Source of the DNA: Trissonchulus latispiculum
Taxonomy: Eukaryota > Nematoda > Enoplea > Enoplida > Ironidae
Reading direction: 5' to 3'
DNA: 64,000 nt
NCBI GenBank assembly: GCA_030248195.1
Contig: JASAND010012563.1
Coordinates: 7,501 to 71,500, forward strand
Part shown: piece by piece, positions 35,901 through 48,700 of the stretch
Layout of the letters: the number at the start of each line of letters is the position of its first letter
Position numbering within the stretch: position 1 is the stretch's first letter
Translations under genes and position numbers: made by a program
Notes under the pieces: model-generated
The model's database searches: none
Told to the model about the DNA's origin: nothing
What the model saw: only the letters and a program-made list of their open reading frames with translations

Positions 35901-38900
35901 AGACACCGTTAATTATCCGGAAATCCTAAAAGTAAACTGCTCATTAAATATTAATATTATTGACAAATGGATTACATTGAGAAAGCCCACTGGGTAGTGT
36001 TTTCCTGAAGATTAAAGGCTTGTTACGATATTAGTAAGAGTTCAATCACTGAATATAATGTAAGGTTACATAAATGCTTTCCAAATCTCGATAGTTCCAG
36101 CTAAGGGCAGTATTCTAAATTTATGGCATATGTCAGCGCCTGCAAAGTTATGACTATAGCGTTTTTTTAGTTATGTCCTACTGTGACCTATAGCCAAGTT
36201 GTATATTTTTGCGTGCAAAACTCAGCATTTTACTAAATTCAAAAGATCCAACTTCCTGAGCAACGCAAGCCGTAAGCATAAACCAAGGAAGTAGATTTAT
36301 ACGTGCCACAGAGGTAAATTATCGGAGACATACTCATCCTCCAGCAGGCTGATGTGTTGAAAATATATTTAAGCAAAGGTACTGCCAATGTTACTGATCC
36401 AGGCCGACTAGTTTTGGGACAACGGTTTCCTGTAACAGTCGTGGCAGCCCGGGCTGTCCTTTAAAGTTCTGGCAGAAGCGACTCACATTGTTTGATCTCT
36501 TGTTTGTTTCAAGAAATTGATTCAATTAAAGGACAGCATATGTTACATAACAACAACATATGATTCAAAAGGAGATTGTTAGGACGTCAAAATGCGAAAT
36601 TTGAATTACGTATGATTTTAGCTATGCCGTACCTTGGTTGGTGATACTGAATTAATGGCACTTCTCGATGGTATAGTTGATGATCTTTTAGTTACTGGCA
36701 AATACGTTCCGATGGTAGTTGTATTGTTACTAGTAGAACTGACAGAATGGAAGGTAGTAGCATCACTAGTTCTACTACCTGAGGATGTGTACATAATAGA
36801 ATCAGGGTTTCTTGACGGCTGCACGCTTGTGCTAGATACAGTTTTAGTAGACGTTGTAGTAGGTACAGTAGTAAAAATGGAAGCCGTAGGGGATACCGAC
36901 GTCCGTATTGCAGCAGTAACAGTTACAATTTTGCTGGTAGTTGGAGTAGCCATATCAGTAGTAGCCGTTGATGCAATGGTACCAAATAATGTTGTCGTAG
37001 TATCTGTGAATGCAGCAGAGAAAACTGTAACAGTTGTGCTGGCCGATGTAGAACTCGAAACAGTATCCTCAATCACTGTTTCGGTTTCAGTACCGATAGT
37101 ACTAGGTACCCGACTGCTAGTACCAAGGACTGTACGAGTGCTTGTAGCAGCGGCTGGAGCGATCGTTGTAGCAGTGTCAGTAGTAGCAATAGTAGCAAGA
37201 GTACTGGCTCTATTGACAGAGACGATAGCACTGGTCACATCATTAGCATTACTAATAGTACCAGTAGCGTCAGAAATAATGTCGGCGCTGGAACGCACGG
37301 TAGCTGGTAAAGGATCACTAACATCGTTCGCTAAAAATGTAAAAACCTCCGTAGCGTATGAGGTAACTCTCATTGTGCTAGTACTGGTACTGGCACTGGT
37401 CAAAATTTCACTGATGGAAGTAGTTGCAGTGGGTCTGAAGCTAGACGTTACAGTAGTTTGAGCAAACGTACCAGTGGTTGCTATGCTGGTAGCAGCAGCA
37501 GTAGTCTTGATTGCGTTACTTGTAACCGAAAAAGGTACTATCGTTGAGGTCTGCGTTGATTCAGGTTTGGTAACATCACCAGTAGTAGCAGCTGTCTGAC
37601 TAGTGCCAAAAGCAGGTGAGGTAGGAACGCCAAGTTTCGCTTCTGTAGGTGTAGTAAGGATTGGGGAAGTAGATTTTACTGCTGTCGTATAAATTGTATA
37701 GGCTTTCCTTGGCTTTGTTCTGGTTTGGGTGATAGATATGGCTGTGATGGAAATAGGCGAGATGCTAGTTTCAGCTGCGGATGTCGACACAATTATAGAA
37801 GTGCTGCTAACGGTAGTAGCTGCTGTGGATTCAGTAATTGTATTTGCTGCCGTAGTAGTAGCTACAGCCGGGGTAGTGCTAGTAAGAGGAGCAGCGGTTT
37901 CAGCGATAACAGCAGTAGTAACAACAGCCGCGGAAACAGTCGTAGCTGCAACGGCAGCTGTGGATGGACCTGTGCTCATAGCCGTAATAGTTGTAGCTGT
38001 GGTAGTAGTAGCAATATTGACCATACCAGTAACTGTAACAGTAGCAGCAGTAATGGAAATATTGGTGTCAACAGCAGGAGCGGTAGTAGTATCAGCAGCA
38101 ATGTCGGTAGTAGTATCAGCAGCAGTGTCGGTAGTAGTGCTAGTAACAGCAGCAGTGATAGAAGTAGCAATGGCAGCAGTAATACTGGTGGTACTAATAC
38201 TAGTAATAGCAGAAGTTACAGTAGCAGCAGCGGAGGTAGTAATAATGGTGGTAGCAGTAGAAGCAACAGCAACAGTAGAGGTGTCACTAGCAGCAGCACC
38301 ACCAACGGTGGTAGCAGCCGTGGCGGTAGAACTAGTGGCAATACCAGCAGCAGCAGTCGCAGTAGTAGCAGCAGTAGTAGTAGCAGCAGCTGTGGTAGAA
38401 CTAGTAGTAGTATCAGCAGCAGTTGCAGTTGTAGCAGCAGCAGCAACGGTGGTAGCAGCCGTATTTGTAGTGTCAGTAGCAGTAGCGGTAGAAGTTGTAG
38501 CAACAGCGGTAGCGGTAGTACTGGTAACAGTAGCAGTAACTGTAGTAGTAGTACTAGTAGTAGCAGCAGTAGTGGTAGCACCACTAGAAGTAGGAGTTAT
38601 CTGACTAGTGCCGGTGAAGGCACTTACGTAGCTGGTGTGAGTCAGTGTCGTCGTGAAAATACTGGTATCCGTAGAGTTGGCACTAGTTATGTCAGTAGTT
38701 GTGGTGGTAGTACTAATTAAGGAGGAGGATGTGTCAGTGGCGACTGCAAGAGCGGTTGTACTAGTGGCCATTAGGATTGCTGTGGCTGTGCCAGTATCGG
38801 TAGCGATGTTTGCAGTTGTGCTGATAACATTAGAAGCAGCGCTGAGATTGTTTGTACTTGGAGTGGCAGTTGCAGGAATTGTAACTGTTGTCGCTAAACC

Positions 38901-39172
38901 TTCAGTAGTAGTGCTGGCTGACGTGGTTGATTTGGAATTGGTAGTTATAGTAATACTAGGAGTAGTTTTATCGGTTGTAACATCTGTGAAAATAGAAACA
39001 GTCGCAGCAGCAGTGGTAGTTATAGCTGTGGTAGACGTGGAAGTGGAAATGGTAGTACTAGAGGTGGTGGTGGTGGTAGTGCTTGTGGTGGTAATAGCAG
39101 CAACAGTACTAGTAGCAGTAGCAATAGTAGTAGGAGTACTAATTGTATAAGTCGTGCTAGTAGTAGTAGTAT

Positions 39173-39203
<31 letters not shown>

Positions 39204-39605
39204 CATCGTCGTAGTAGTCATAGTTGTTGTAGTAATAGCAGAAGTAGTTGCAGCAGTCATACTAGGTGTTGAAGTTGTACTACCAGTTGTAGTAGTAGTA
39301 GAAGTGCCACTAACAGTAGTAGTGGTAGCTGTACTATACGCCATTTCCAAAATAGATGTAGTGATGACAGTTGTAGTTGTTGCGGTAGTAGCAATAGCGC
39401 TTGTCGTAGTAGTAGTTGTAGTCGTCGTCGTAGTAGTCATAGTTGTTGTAGTAATAACAGAAGTAGTTGCAGTAGTCATACTAAGCGTTGTAGTTGTACT
39501 ACCAGTAGTAGGAGTAGTAGAAGTAGTAGTAGTAGGAGTAGTAGTAGGAGTAGTAGTAATAGTAGTAGTAGTAGTAGGAGTAGTAGTAGTAGTAGTTGTT
39601 GTAGC

Positions 39606-39671
<66 letters not shown>

Positions 39672-39730
39672 TGTAGTAGTAGTCGGAGTAGTAGCAATAG
39701 TAGGAGTAGTAGTAGGAGTAGTAGTAGTAG

Positions 39731-39766
<36 letters not shown>

Positions 39767-42700
39767 GACTAGTAGTAGTAGGAGTAGTAGGAGTAGTAGT
39801 AGTAGTAGTGGTGGTGGTGGGTGTGGACGTGGAGGTAGTGGTGCTACTAGTTGAAGTCGTCTGTGCTAAAATTTCAGTCTTGTGTAAAAGTTTTAAAATT
39901 CAGAAGGCAATCGTTTTGAGCTTAAAACTGCTTACACACAGCTCGGCGCATTACCTATTTGTTTATATTTGCTAAATTGAATCGTGAACAAAATAATAAC
40001 TTCATCTGATCCTGTATTTATTAACTACAGTCGGTGCCGATGTGGCTGTATTGTTGCTTTATTGTTGCACCCAACCATATTCGTGTTTTCTGATGATCTA
40101 TCGTTGTGAAGATAGATGTTGTCAAGCAGTCCGAATTATTCACGTTTGAAGATGATATACTTGAATATTTTAATGCCCAACAGTTTACAGTTATGTGGAG
40201 GTTGAACTGTGATAGGTACTGATTAACCGATAAGGTAAATTAAGGCTATTGGTTGGCTGATGTCATAGCGCCAGCGGCTTCACTCTGATCTAATCTAAAC
40301 TGGCTAATTCCGCCGCACTTCTGCAGAGCACAAAACAATCTGGGTACAAGCTTTTCAACCCGAGTTGAACACTTGCCTGGGCGACATTGGAAGGGAACTG
40401 TAGGGAATAGTGAAAACTTGTCTTCTTTCGGAGATCCTTGAGGACAACAAAATGAAAAAATTGAAGATGGTCTAAAAATGGTGACCCATCGTCATCTGCG
40501 CTTCCTGCTGAGATTTTAATCCTCAGACTCTTTGAATTATTAACAATGTTTGAGGACTCACGTATGATTGCAATGCTTGATCACATAGATGTTGAGAAAT
40601 CAGACCAATTTTACCCGCAATTCTGGAGGACGAACTATACAAACTATTGTACTAAACTTAGCCAGTATTGCAACCTTTTTTATTTTTACTACTGCGCCTC
40701 GGCACAGCAGGTCTACTATAATCGGTTTTGATTTTGTCTTTTATACATACCTGCACGTTTAAAATATGCATCTGTATGAAAGTGTGTATTAGTTTTAGCA
40801 AGCTTATAGTTTGAAAGAAGTAAAGTCGACCTCTTGTGCTACTGTTGAAATTTCAGTTTAGCTTAATCTCACAGACACAATATATGGAACGTTACATACT
40901 GAGAGCTGTTGCATAGTGCACATAAGAAACACAAATTTGAAAAATTCTATATGATGGCTTTTCTTATGCAATTTGCGTAAAAAATTTAAAAGTCTTCCAG
41001 TATTTAACTATAATAGTTACATTTATTAGCTCCACGATTTGCACAAGAAACGCGAATTTGAAAAATTCTATAAGATGGCTTTTCTTATGCAATTTGCTTA
41101 AAAAGTTTAAAAGTCTCCCAGTATTTAACTATAATAGTTACATTTGTTAGCACCACCATTTGCACAATATAGGCTCATTTTGCAAGCACATGCTTCCTCA
41201 TGAAGTGCGTCCATACAGAATCTTTTCGAAAGCAATGGGCTGAAAAATTGCAAAAACTAGTTATGTTGGTGGTTTGGTTCATCTGGAAAGGTCCGAGCTA
41301 ACAACAATATTTCTTTAAAGATTAAAATGATCGGATTAAACGGATTAAAAATGAGACCGGATTAAAATTTTAATGGCTGTTCCTTTAATGCAGGATTATA
41401 CGGAATAAACGGATTAAAATTAAATCTTTTAATCCGACCATGTTTAATCCTCGGGTTAAACGACTTAATTTTAATCCGTTTAATCCGCCGCTAAAGAAAC
41501 AGCTAATAAAAATTTTAATCAGCCAACTTTTAGTCCGTTTAATTCGCGTAGCTGCACGGGGATTAAAAACCAGTTGTAAATGCAAGAGACTGATTAAACG
41601 AATTAAAATTAATCTTTAAAGGAACAGCGATTAAGCAGGTCGGATTAAAATTAACTCTTCCATTTTAAATCTTGAAGTGGGAATAAAGAAACAGGATTAG
41701 ATTAAAATTTTAATCCAAGGTGCATTATAGTGCAAAGAAACGTATAGACTGTGAAGCTTAAAGTTAAGCTGAGTGCCTCAGTGAAGGAGCGATAAGGTCA
41801 GCAGTCACTAGGGTTTGGAAGTCATTCTTATCGTTCGAGAGAGATAGAAGAGGCCTAGTGTTGAGTACAGCCTCAATCTGGCATACCAATGTTTGCAGAG
41901 TGTCCGCTGAAATTTTAGCTTTCCATAACGTTTTCCTCAGCAATCTCTTAATCACGCCTACCATTCTTTCATAGAATCCTCCAACCCACGGGGGAACCTT
42001 CTGGAATGAAAGACCACTTGATCTCCTGAGCGGACAAGAACTGGATGATTCTCTTTAATTCGTCTGGAGGAATCTTTCTACCCTACATAGCTTTAATAAC
42101 GTCTGCCGATTTCCTGAACTGCGAAGCGTTGTCTGAAAAAATAGACTTAGTTCCCCTTCTACCAATGAAGCGAGTCAGTGCGTTTATGGCTGACTCAGTG
42201 CTACAATCGGGAATCACTTCCAAATGCACAGCTCTCGTTGAAAAACAAGTCATGATTGCGATCCAGTGACAAGTGAAAGCAGTCCCCTTGTTTTCTTTGA
42301 TCAAAAGTGGCCCAAGATAGTCCAAACCAACGTGTGTGCAGGCCGGACAGGAATCCAGCCGTTGCTTAGGCAGTTGAGCCATCTTCCGAGGCTTGATAGG
42401 ACCGCCTTCAGTTCGCTGACAAACTCTGCAGTTCTTTATTATATTCTTCACCGCCGTTAGTCCACGAGGAATCCAAAACCGTTTCCTGATCTGCGCTAAT
42501 GTTGCCTTGGCTCCTGAATGCAGTAGGCTTTTGTGGACATCTTGAATCAGCAATGCTGTGAATTTGTTGTTCTTAGGCAAAGGTATGGGGGACTTCGAGT
42601 CGTAGCCAATTTTTGCGTTCGCTAGCCTTCCTCCACACCTGAGAAAGCCATAATCGTCTTAAAAAATGTTCAGCTGTCTAGAAAGCTTTGTTGCCTTACC

Positions 42701-45700
42701 CTTCTGCAGAGACATCTTCTCCTCCTCAAAGCAGTGCTGTACGTACTGCACCCATAGCTATCGAGCTGACTTAATTTCTATGGTATCTATGGCTGAAGAA
42801 GTGGGAATCTTCGTTTTCTTTAATGAGGATACAAATCTCTGGCAATATGCAGTTACCCTTAGTAATTTCCTCAAAGAAGAAAACCTGTCTATGTCGATGT
42901 TGAAAGTAGTTTCATGGGAGCAGTCGTATATCATAGTCATTCCTGTGAAGTGGCCGCTCTGAAAGGTATCTGAGATGGAGACATCTTCTGTGGAAGCATC
43001 ATAGTCGTTCTTGACAAGTTCTCCTCTGACTGCAACCAGAAGGGCCCTTTTAGCCAGAAAGAGCGTTCATTAAATAATTTAGTGATGTGGCTTTTGGCTA
43101 ACCTTCTAGTCGCCAAATCATCAGGATTTTCATTCGATTTGACGTAGTGACACTGAATATCTTTTTTGGTGATTTCTTGGACTTTGGATGTCACATGGGT
43201 TTTTCTTGGATCTAAGCCAACTCAGAACAATTTTGGAATCGGTGAACAGGCGTTTGGACTCAACAAAATCTAATGCTCCGGCGCACAATGCTGACCCCTA
43301 GCAGTTAGAGTTTGGAAATGCTTGTAGCCGGTTTCAGTGGTGCTACCCTTGCTTTGACGAATATCAAGTTCAAGTTAATGATTCCTGGTAGATAATTAAT
43401 GATTCCTTAATGATTAATAATTAATTAATCCTTAACGATTCCGGCGTAGTTAGACAGCAGCGGCGTATCGGTAAAACAGACTAGTTGGTATGGAACTTGT
43501 TGAAAGCAATCCATCGTGCTATCTTGATTTTCGAAACTTCTGTCAACTGTGTACATAGCAAAGATTCCTAGAGGATCAAACCTCTTTGCCGCGTGTTGGA
43601 GAACCTTGCGCTTCGTTACCTTCGTCCCGTCTACACTGACAGCTTTTGGAGAAACAAAGTCTGTTGCTGAATCCCAAATCAAACCTAACACTTTCATTTG
43701 GATTCCCTGGACTCGATCTTCTTCAGGCAGTTTAGAGTTGAAGCTGCAGATGTTCGATATCCATTCTCGGATATTCATGGAAGCTTTGTTGAACAGCGAT
43801 TTGGACTCTTTGTAGAAGCGATTCATTTCGTCTAGATTGTTTGCACTGAAGAAGATGTTATCCATATATATGTTCCCTAGTATATTCTTTGAAACTATCC
43901 CAGGATTAGACTTTGGGTGGCCGTTTATGGTGGCTAAAAGAAGAAAAGGCGACGCCACGATCCCAAAAGTGCTCTTGTAAAGCGGTAGATCTCAATGTTT
44001 TCCTGACTCGGTGGCTTAAGTAAGTCTTTGAGCCATAGAAATCTCGTGCATTTGTGACTCTTGACAGAATCAGAAGAAATAAAATTAAAGCATGATTGCC
44101 CTTATACTGTGTTTACGTAGTATATATTTACTGATTACTAAACTAAACTATATTTACATATATTTCTAACGAACTTTACTAACCCTACAAACATACTTTT
44201 ACCACTAATGCCCTTATTTTAATGTAAGTTTCTATGCCGTAAGTAATGTTTTATTAGGCCAACATGTCATTATTTTAATAACTATATATGTCAGTATTCG
44301 TAACAACTATATACACTTTATATTATATACAGCTTCATACTTATTATTCATACTAATCTTAATTCAGACTAATCCAGACTATCTTAATTCATACTTAATT
44401 AATTCAAACTAATCCCCATTCTTACTAGTTCAATTCAGACTATCTCAATTCATACTAATCGAATTCAGACAATCACAATTCACACTGACCTGACTCAGAC
44501 TAATTCAATCTAGTATTCGTTAACGGTTACATTTTCGTAAGTTCATAACAGTCATTATCAGTGAGCGACGTCACCACCCGTTTCGTGACATCTAATTTAA
44601 TAGTCTCTAAACAAGACCACGCCTTTCTATAAAATTCCAACAAGTTCATAAATTTAATAAACTTACTACTTATGTATATATATATATATATACAGAACTG
44701 AATCCAAGTTAACTGAAACTGTGACCTGACTACAATGACCAGTGTCTCGTGTCATCCTGTCCGCCTGAATGCTGAAACTATAAATACTCCGTTCTTATCT
44801 TCCCCATCAACAGTAACTTCATCATCTCATGTCACTGCCATCCATATTTTCTTCAACCTTCTTAAGTTACTGACCATAAATCAAACTTACTCTAAATTCA
44901 ACACTTATTCTCACTACTCAGCTGGTTTGATCCTCTACTACCAAGAAGCATGGCCACTCCTGATCCAGACATAGAAAACTCAATTGAAGATTTCCATATT
45001 GAATTCCTGGAGGATCCGGATCCCAATGCCCCCATTTCCCCGAACGGCCCAGAACCGGAAGTCTGCTTTTCCCCACCGCCTGCAGCTGCCGATGGTGGAG
45101 CACACCAGCCTTCCATAACGCCTCCCCGTCTGTCTAACCCAACAGATCCATTATGCCTTAACGTTACCCCACCTGCTGAGCCCAAAATCAAATCCTTGGT
45201 TGTTGTCCCTCCCAAACAATCATCAAAACCGACGGCCACTACAGCCAAGAATGCTTCCAGCAAACCTAAAAGTCAGCATAAACATCTCCTGCCCTCCCCG
45301 TCCAGAACTCACTATCGTCCAGCCAGTCCCATCCGAACGACCGGCCAGTCTGCGCCGCCACGCCGTTCACACTTACCCTACGGCTATCCCGCCAGCTGGG
45401 ACCATCATCGCTGGCACCCTTATCAAAGTGCCCACAACTCCTCCAACATCCAACATCAGATCATTCCACCTCTCATCCAACCTGTCAATACAAATCCTCC
45501 CCAGCACCACACTATTCCATCCCTGATTCAGCCTGCTTCTGCCGCGCTGTCGGCCGCAGGCCTGCAGGCCGCCACTTGCACTGGGCAGCCCGAACAATCC
45601 CCGCAAATTTCTCCAACGGCGCCCAACCCACCTGTTTCTGAGGTTCTCAAAGGTCTTCGAACCTCTACTTTAGCACTGTGGTCTGCCGCTATTAACGGAT

Positions 45701-48700
45701 ACACTCAACCTACCGCCCCTGAATTCCATGTTCCATTACCACTGGAGCAAAATGGCCCCTTCACTCCCCCGGGAAGGACCCTCAGGGCAACGCGGTTCCG
45801 AAACCACAGAACATACGCCATCGGAAAGCGCTCACCCGTGAAACTATGCTTCACCAGGTGGCGAAGCTCCTTCTCTACAGCCTAGACCATCGCGACGGTG
45901 GTAAGCCCTATATCGCCAACAGCCTACGGCTCCTGGGCTCCCTTGTTTATGACCTTCGCCGGGATCAGAAGTACTACAGCCGGCCACAGGATCAACAGCC
46001 TCAGCCGCCTTCGTCTTCAGGAAATCCTCAGGACTGAAACAGAAGAGAAATGCGGACATTTCTTACGTCGGTGGGCAGAAAATGTAACTCTTGACAGAAT
46101 CAGAAGAAATAAAATTAAAGCATGATTGCGCCAATACTGTGTTTACTTAGTATATATTTACTTATTACTAAACTAAACTATATTTACATATATTTATAAC
46201 AAACTTTACTAACCCTACAAACATACGTTTACCACTAATGCCCTTATTTTAATGTAAGTTTCTATGCCGTAAGTAATGTTTTATTAGGCCAACGTGTCAT
46301 TATTTTAATAACTATATATGTCAGTATTCGTAACAACTATATACACTTTATATTATATACAGCATATATATTATTGTCTAAACACATGTCTAATTGTTGA
46401 CTTCAGGCGAGTGCTAAACTATTAAACTGTTCTGAAACAAGATCCATTTAGTAGTTCATCACGTTGCCTGGGGCATGTCAATATATGTTTTAACCACTCT
46501 TATGCTATAAAGTGATAAAATCCCTTTTATACGTAATTAGGCCCTAACAACATTTACTCCATTAAACTCTATTAAAATTCAACTTCCTAACCTATATTTC
46601 AGCCTTCTTTTCTTTCACCTTCTTCACCCTCATCATATCCTAAAGGGTCTTAATTACGTATAAAAGGGAGGTTCTTGAAACTGCAGTCGGTCTGATGAAG
46701 TAAAGTTATTCAGAACAAGTCGTCGTATTGTCTTGAATTCATACTAATCTTAATTCAGACTATTCCAGACTATCTTAATTCATACTTAATTAATTCAAAC
46801 TAATCCCCATTCTTACTATTTTAGTTCAATTCAGACTATCTCAATTCATACTAATCGAATTCAGCCAATCACAATTCACACTGACCTGACTCAGACTAAT
46901 TCAATCTAGTATTCGTTAACGGTTACACATTCTCTATCTTGAGGCTGCAATCCTACTTGGAGAAAAGCCTTTTCGACGTCTGCTATAGCTGCTACCGCTG
47001 GGAGACGGAAGCGGAGTAGTAGTCCGACTAAGTCTTCCATGTAGTTTGGACCCGTGTAAATTAAATCGTTGAGGCATCGTCCGTCGGAAGTTTTGGCGCT
47101 CGCATCATAGACAATGCGAACTTTGGTTGTAGCGCTGCATGTTCTTAGGACTGGAAAATGAGAAATACAGTGAGTCAGTCTACTCCCAGGTGCCTTGGAT
47201 ATGACTTTCCTCAATGATGCCCTTTTTCTTTTGATAGTCAAAGATGTCATTGTAGGCCTTTAGACTGTTTGTTTGATCCGTTGAAAGCTGTTGGGTTTTT
47301 AGTGTTGTGTGTAGTCTTCGAACTTTGAACAGTACTGTAGTTGCATGGAAGTGTCGGCTTTTCCTCGTTCCACGGCCAGCAAACCTGGCAGCGGCAATCT
47401 CTGAATTGTATAGTTTCTTCAAACTTGGCTTCTATTTGGTTTTTCTGAAGTGACTGATTTGGATCTCCGTACTTCGAAATCCCTATGGCATCTAACTTCC
47501 ACAGGTTAGTGATATTCTCTTCAGTTGTAGCGTAAAAGGTTTGGATCTGTTTTATTGAGGTATTTTTCTCTGTTGAATAGTTGCCAGACAAAATCGTCCC
47601 TAAGGGTGTGTAGTAGATTGCCATGTTTCCTCTATGGGTTAGACCTTTGTTGTGGCTTGTTGACCCATCAGCTTGTGCCAATAGTCCATGCCAATGATAA
47701 CTTCTATTGGTACTGTTGTTTTGGAATTAGGAGGGATGTCTAGTAGCTTAGCTTTCTTGGACATAGTTTGAGTCGAACTATTGAAGTTAATAGGATAGAG
47801 TGGTAGTGGTGGAGCCATTGCTTTATCTGCGTAAGCAGCGATTGACAACTCAAATCCTTTCTGATTTGTATAGAAAATTGAATTAACTGAGCTTTAACTT
47901 TTTCGGTGAGGTCGCTGTTAAATCTTGCGGTATCTATAATAACAGTTCGTATTGGTTCTAGATGGAGTTTTTCCACAGCGTTGGTGCTGATATAGATCGT
48001 TCTTGAGCCTGAATCTAAGTAGAGTTGTAGTTGCGTGCTTTTATAGTGCTTTTATAGACTTGTAGTGCCTGTTCTGCTGTTTTTCACTGTTGCTGGAAAA
48101 CAGCACATCATAATTCCATCTTCTTCATTTGCGTTAGCAACATGAATCTGTATTGAATCAACAGATTCTGGGAATTCGTAGTTTTTGTGTGAGGCGGCGC
48201 GTTGGTAGATAAGTGACGCACCTACATTCGGGAAAATGTTCTGGACGGAGTGGCCAAACTACTGGGAATCATTTGACATAAATGTTCATTCCCAACCGGG
48301 CCTCCAAAGCAAGCAGAAACTAGATTACCTATACCAAACGCTGAAAGGTCCAGCTTTGGACAAGATCAAGGGATTGGGTCTTGAAGGTAACAAGTATGAT
48401 AAGGCGGTAAGAATTTTAAAAGATACCTATGGAGATAAGAATGTGACCTTATCCGTTACTTGGGAAACCCTAAACGGACTACAGCGTGTGAAGGAGAATC
48501 TGTCTAACTTTGGAAAATTCATAGACGAGGTTCGAGCCCTCTCTACTACATTGCAACGTCTAGGAGTTGAAGAGAACACTCTGAAGGGATATGTACCCAC
48601 ACTTACAAAGAAACTACCGGATTCCCTCTATCAGAACGTGCATGAAATAGCTATTATAAAGGATGAAGAGATCGCAACCTGGAGTGTGGATAATTTAGTT

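Larger units (their letters stand above)
44053..46927 (+). mobile_element. Non-autonomous LTR element inserted in the BEL/Pao RT
   Basis: Direct repeats 44053-44531 (starts TGTGACTCTTGACAG, ends AACGGTTACA) and 46083-46927 (starts TGTAACTCTTGACAG, ends AACGGTTACA) are its LTRs. An exact 4-bp duplication CATT flanks the whole element (44049-44052 and 46928-46931), and the two RT halves adjoin at that point. The 3' LTR has an extra segment of about 365 bp (46366-46735) with an inverted repeat CTTTTATACGTAATTA. There is no RT or integrase, so the element depends on a partner. No clear tRNA-type primer site is seen after the 5' LTR. Confidence 0.8.

Noticed and set aside
36634..39975. Long plus-strand open frames rich in Val, Ser or Gly opposite the mucin exon
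   Set aside because: They are antisense readings of triplet repeats, where several frames stay open by composition alone. Only the minus-strand frame has matching splice phases at both ends.
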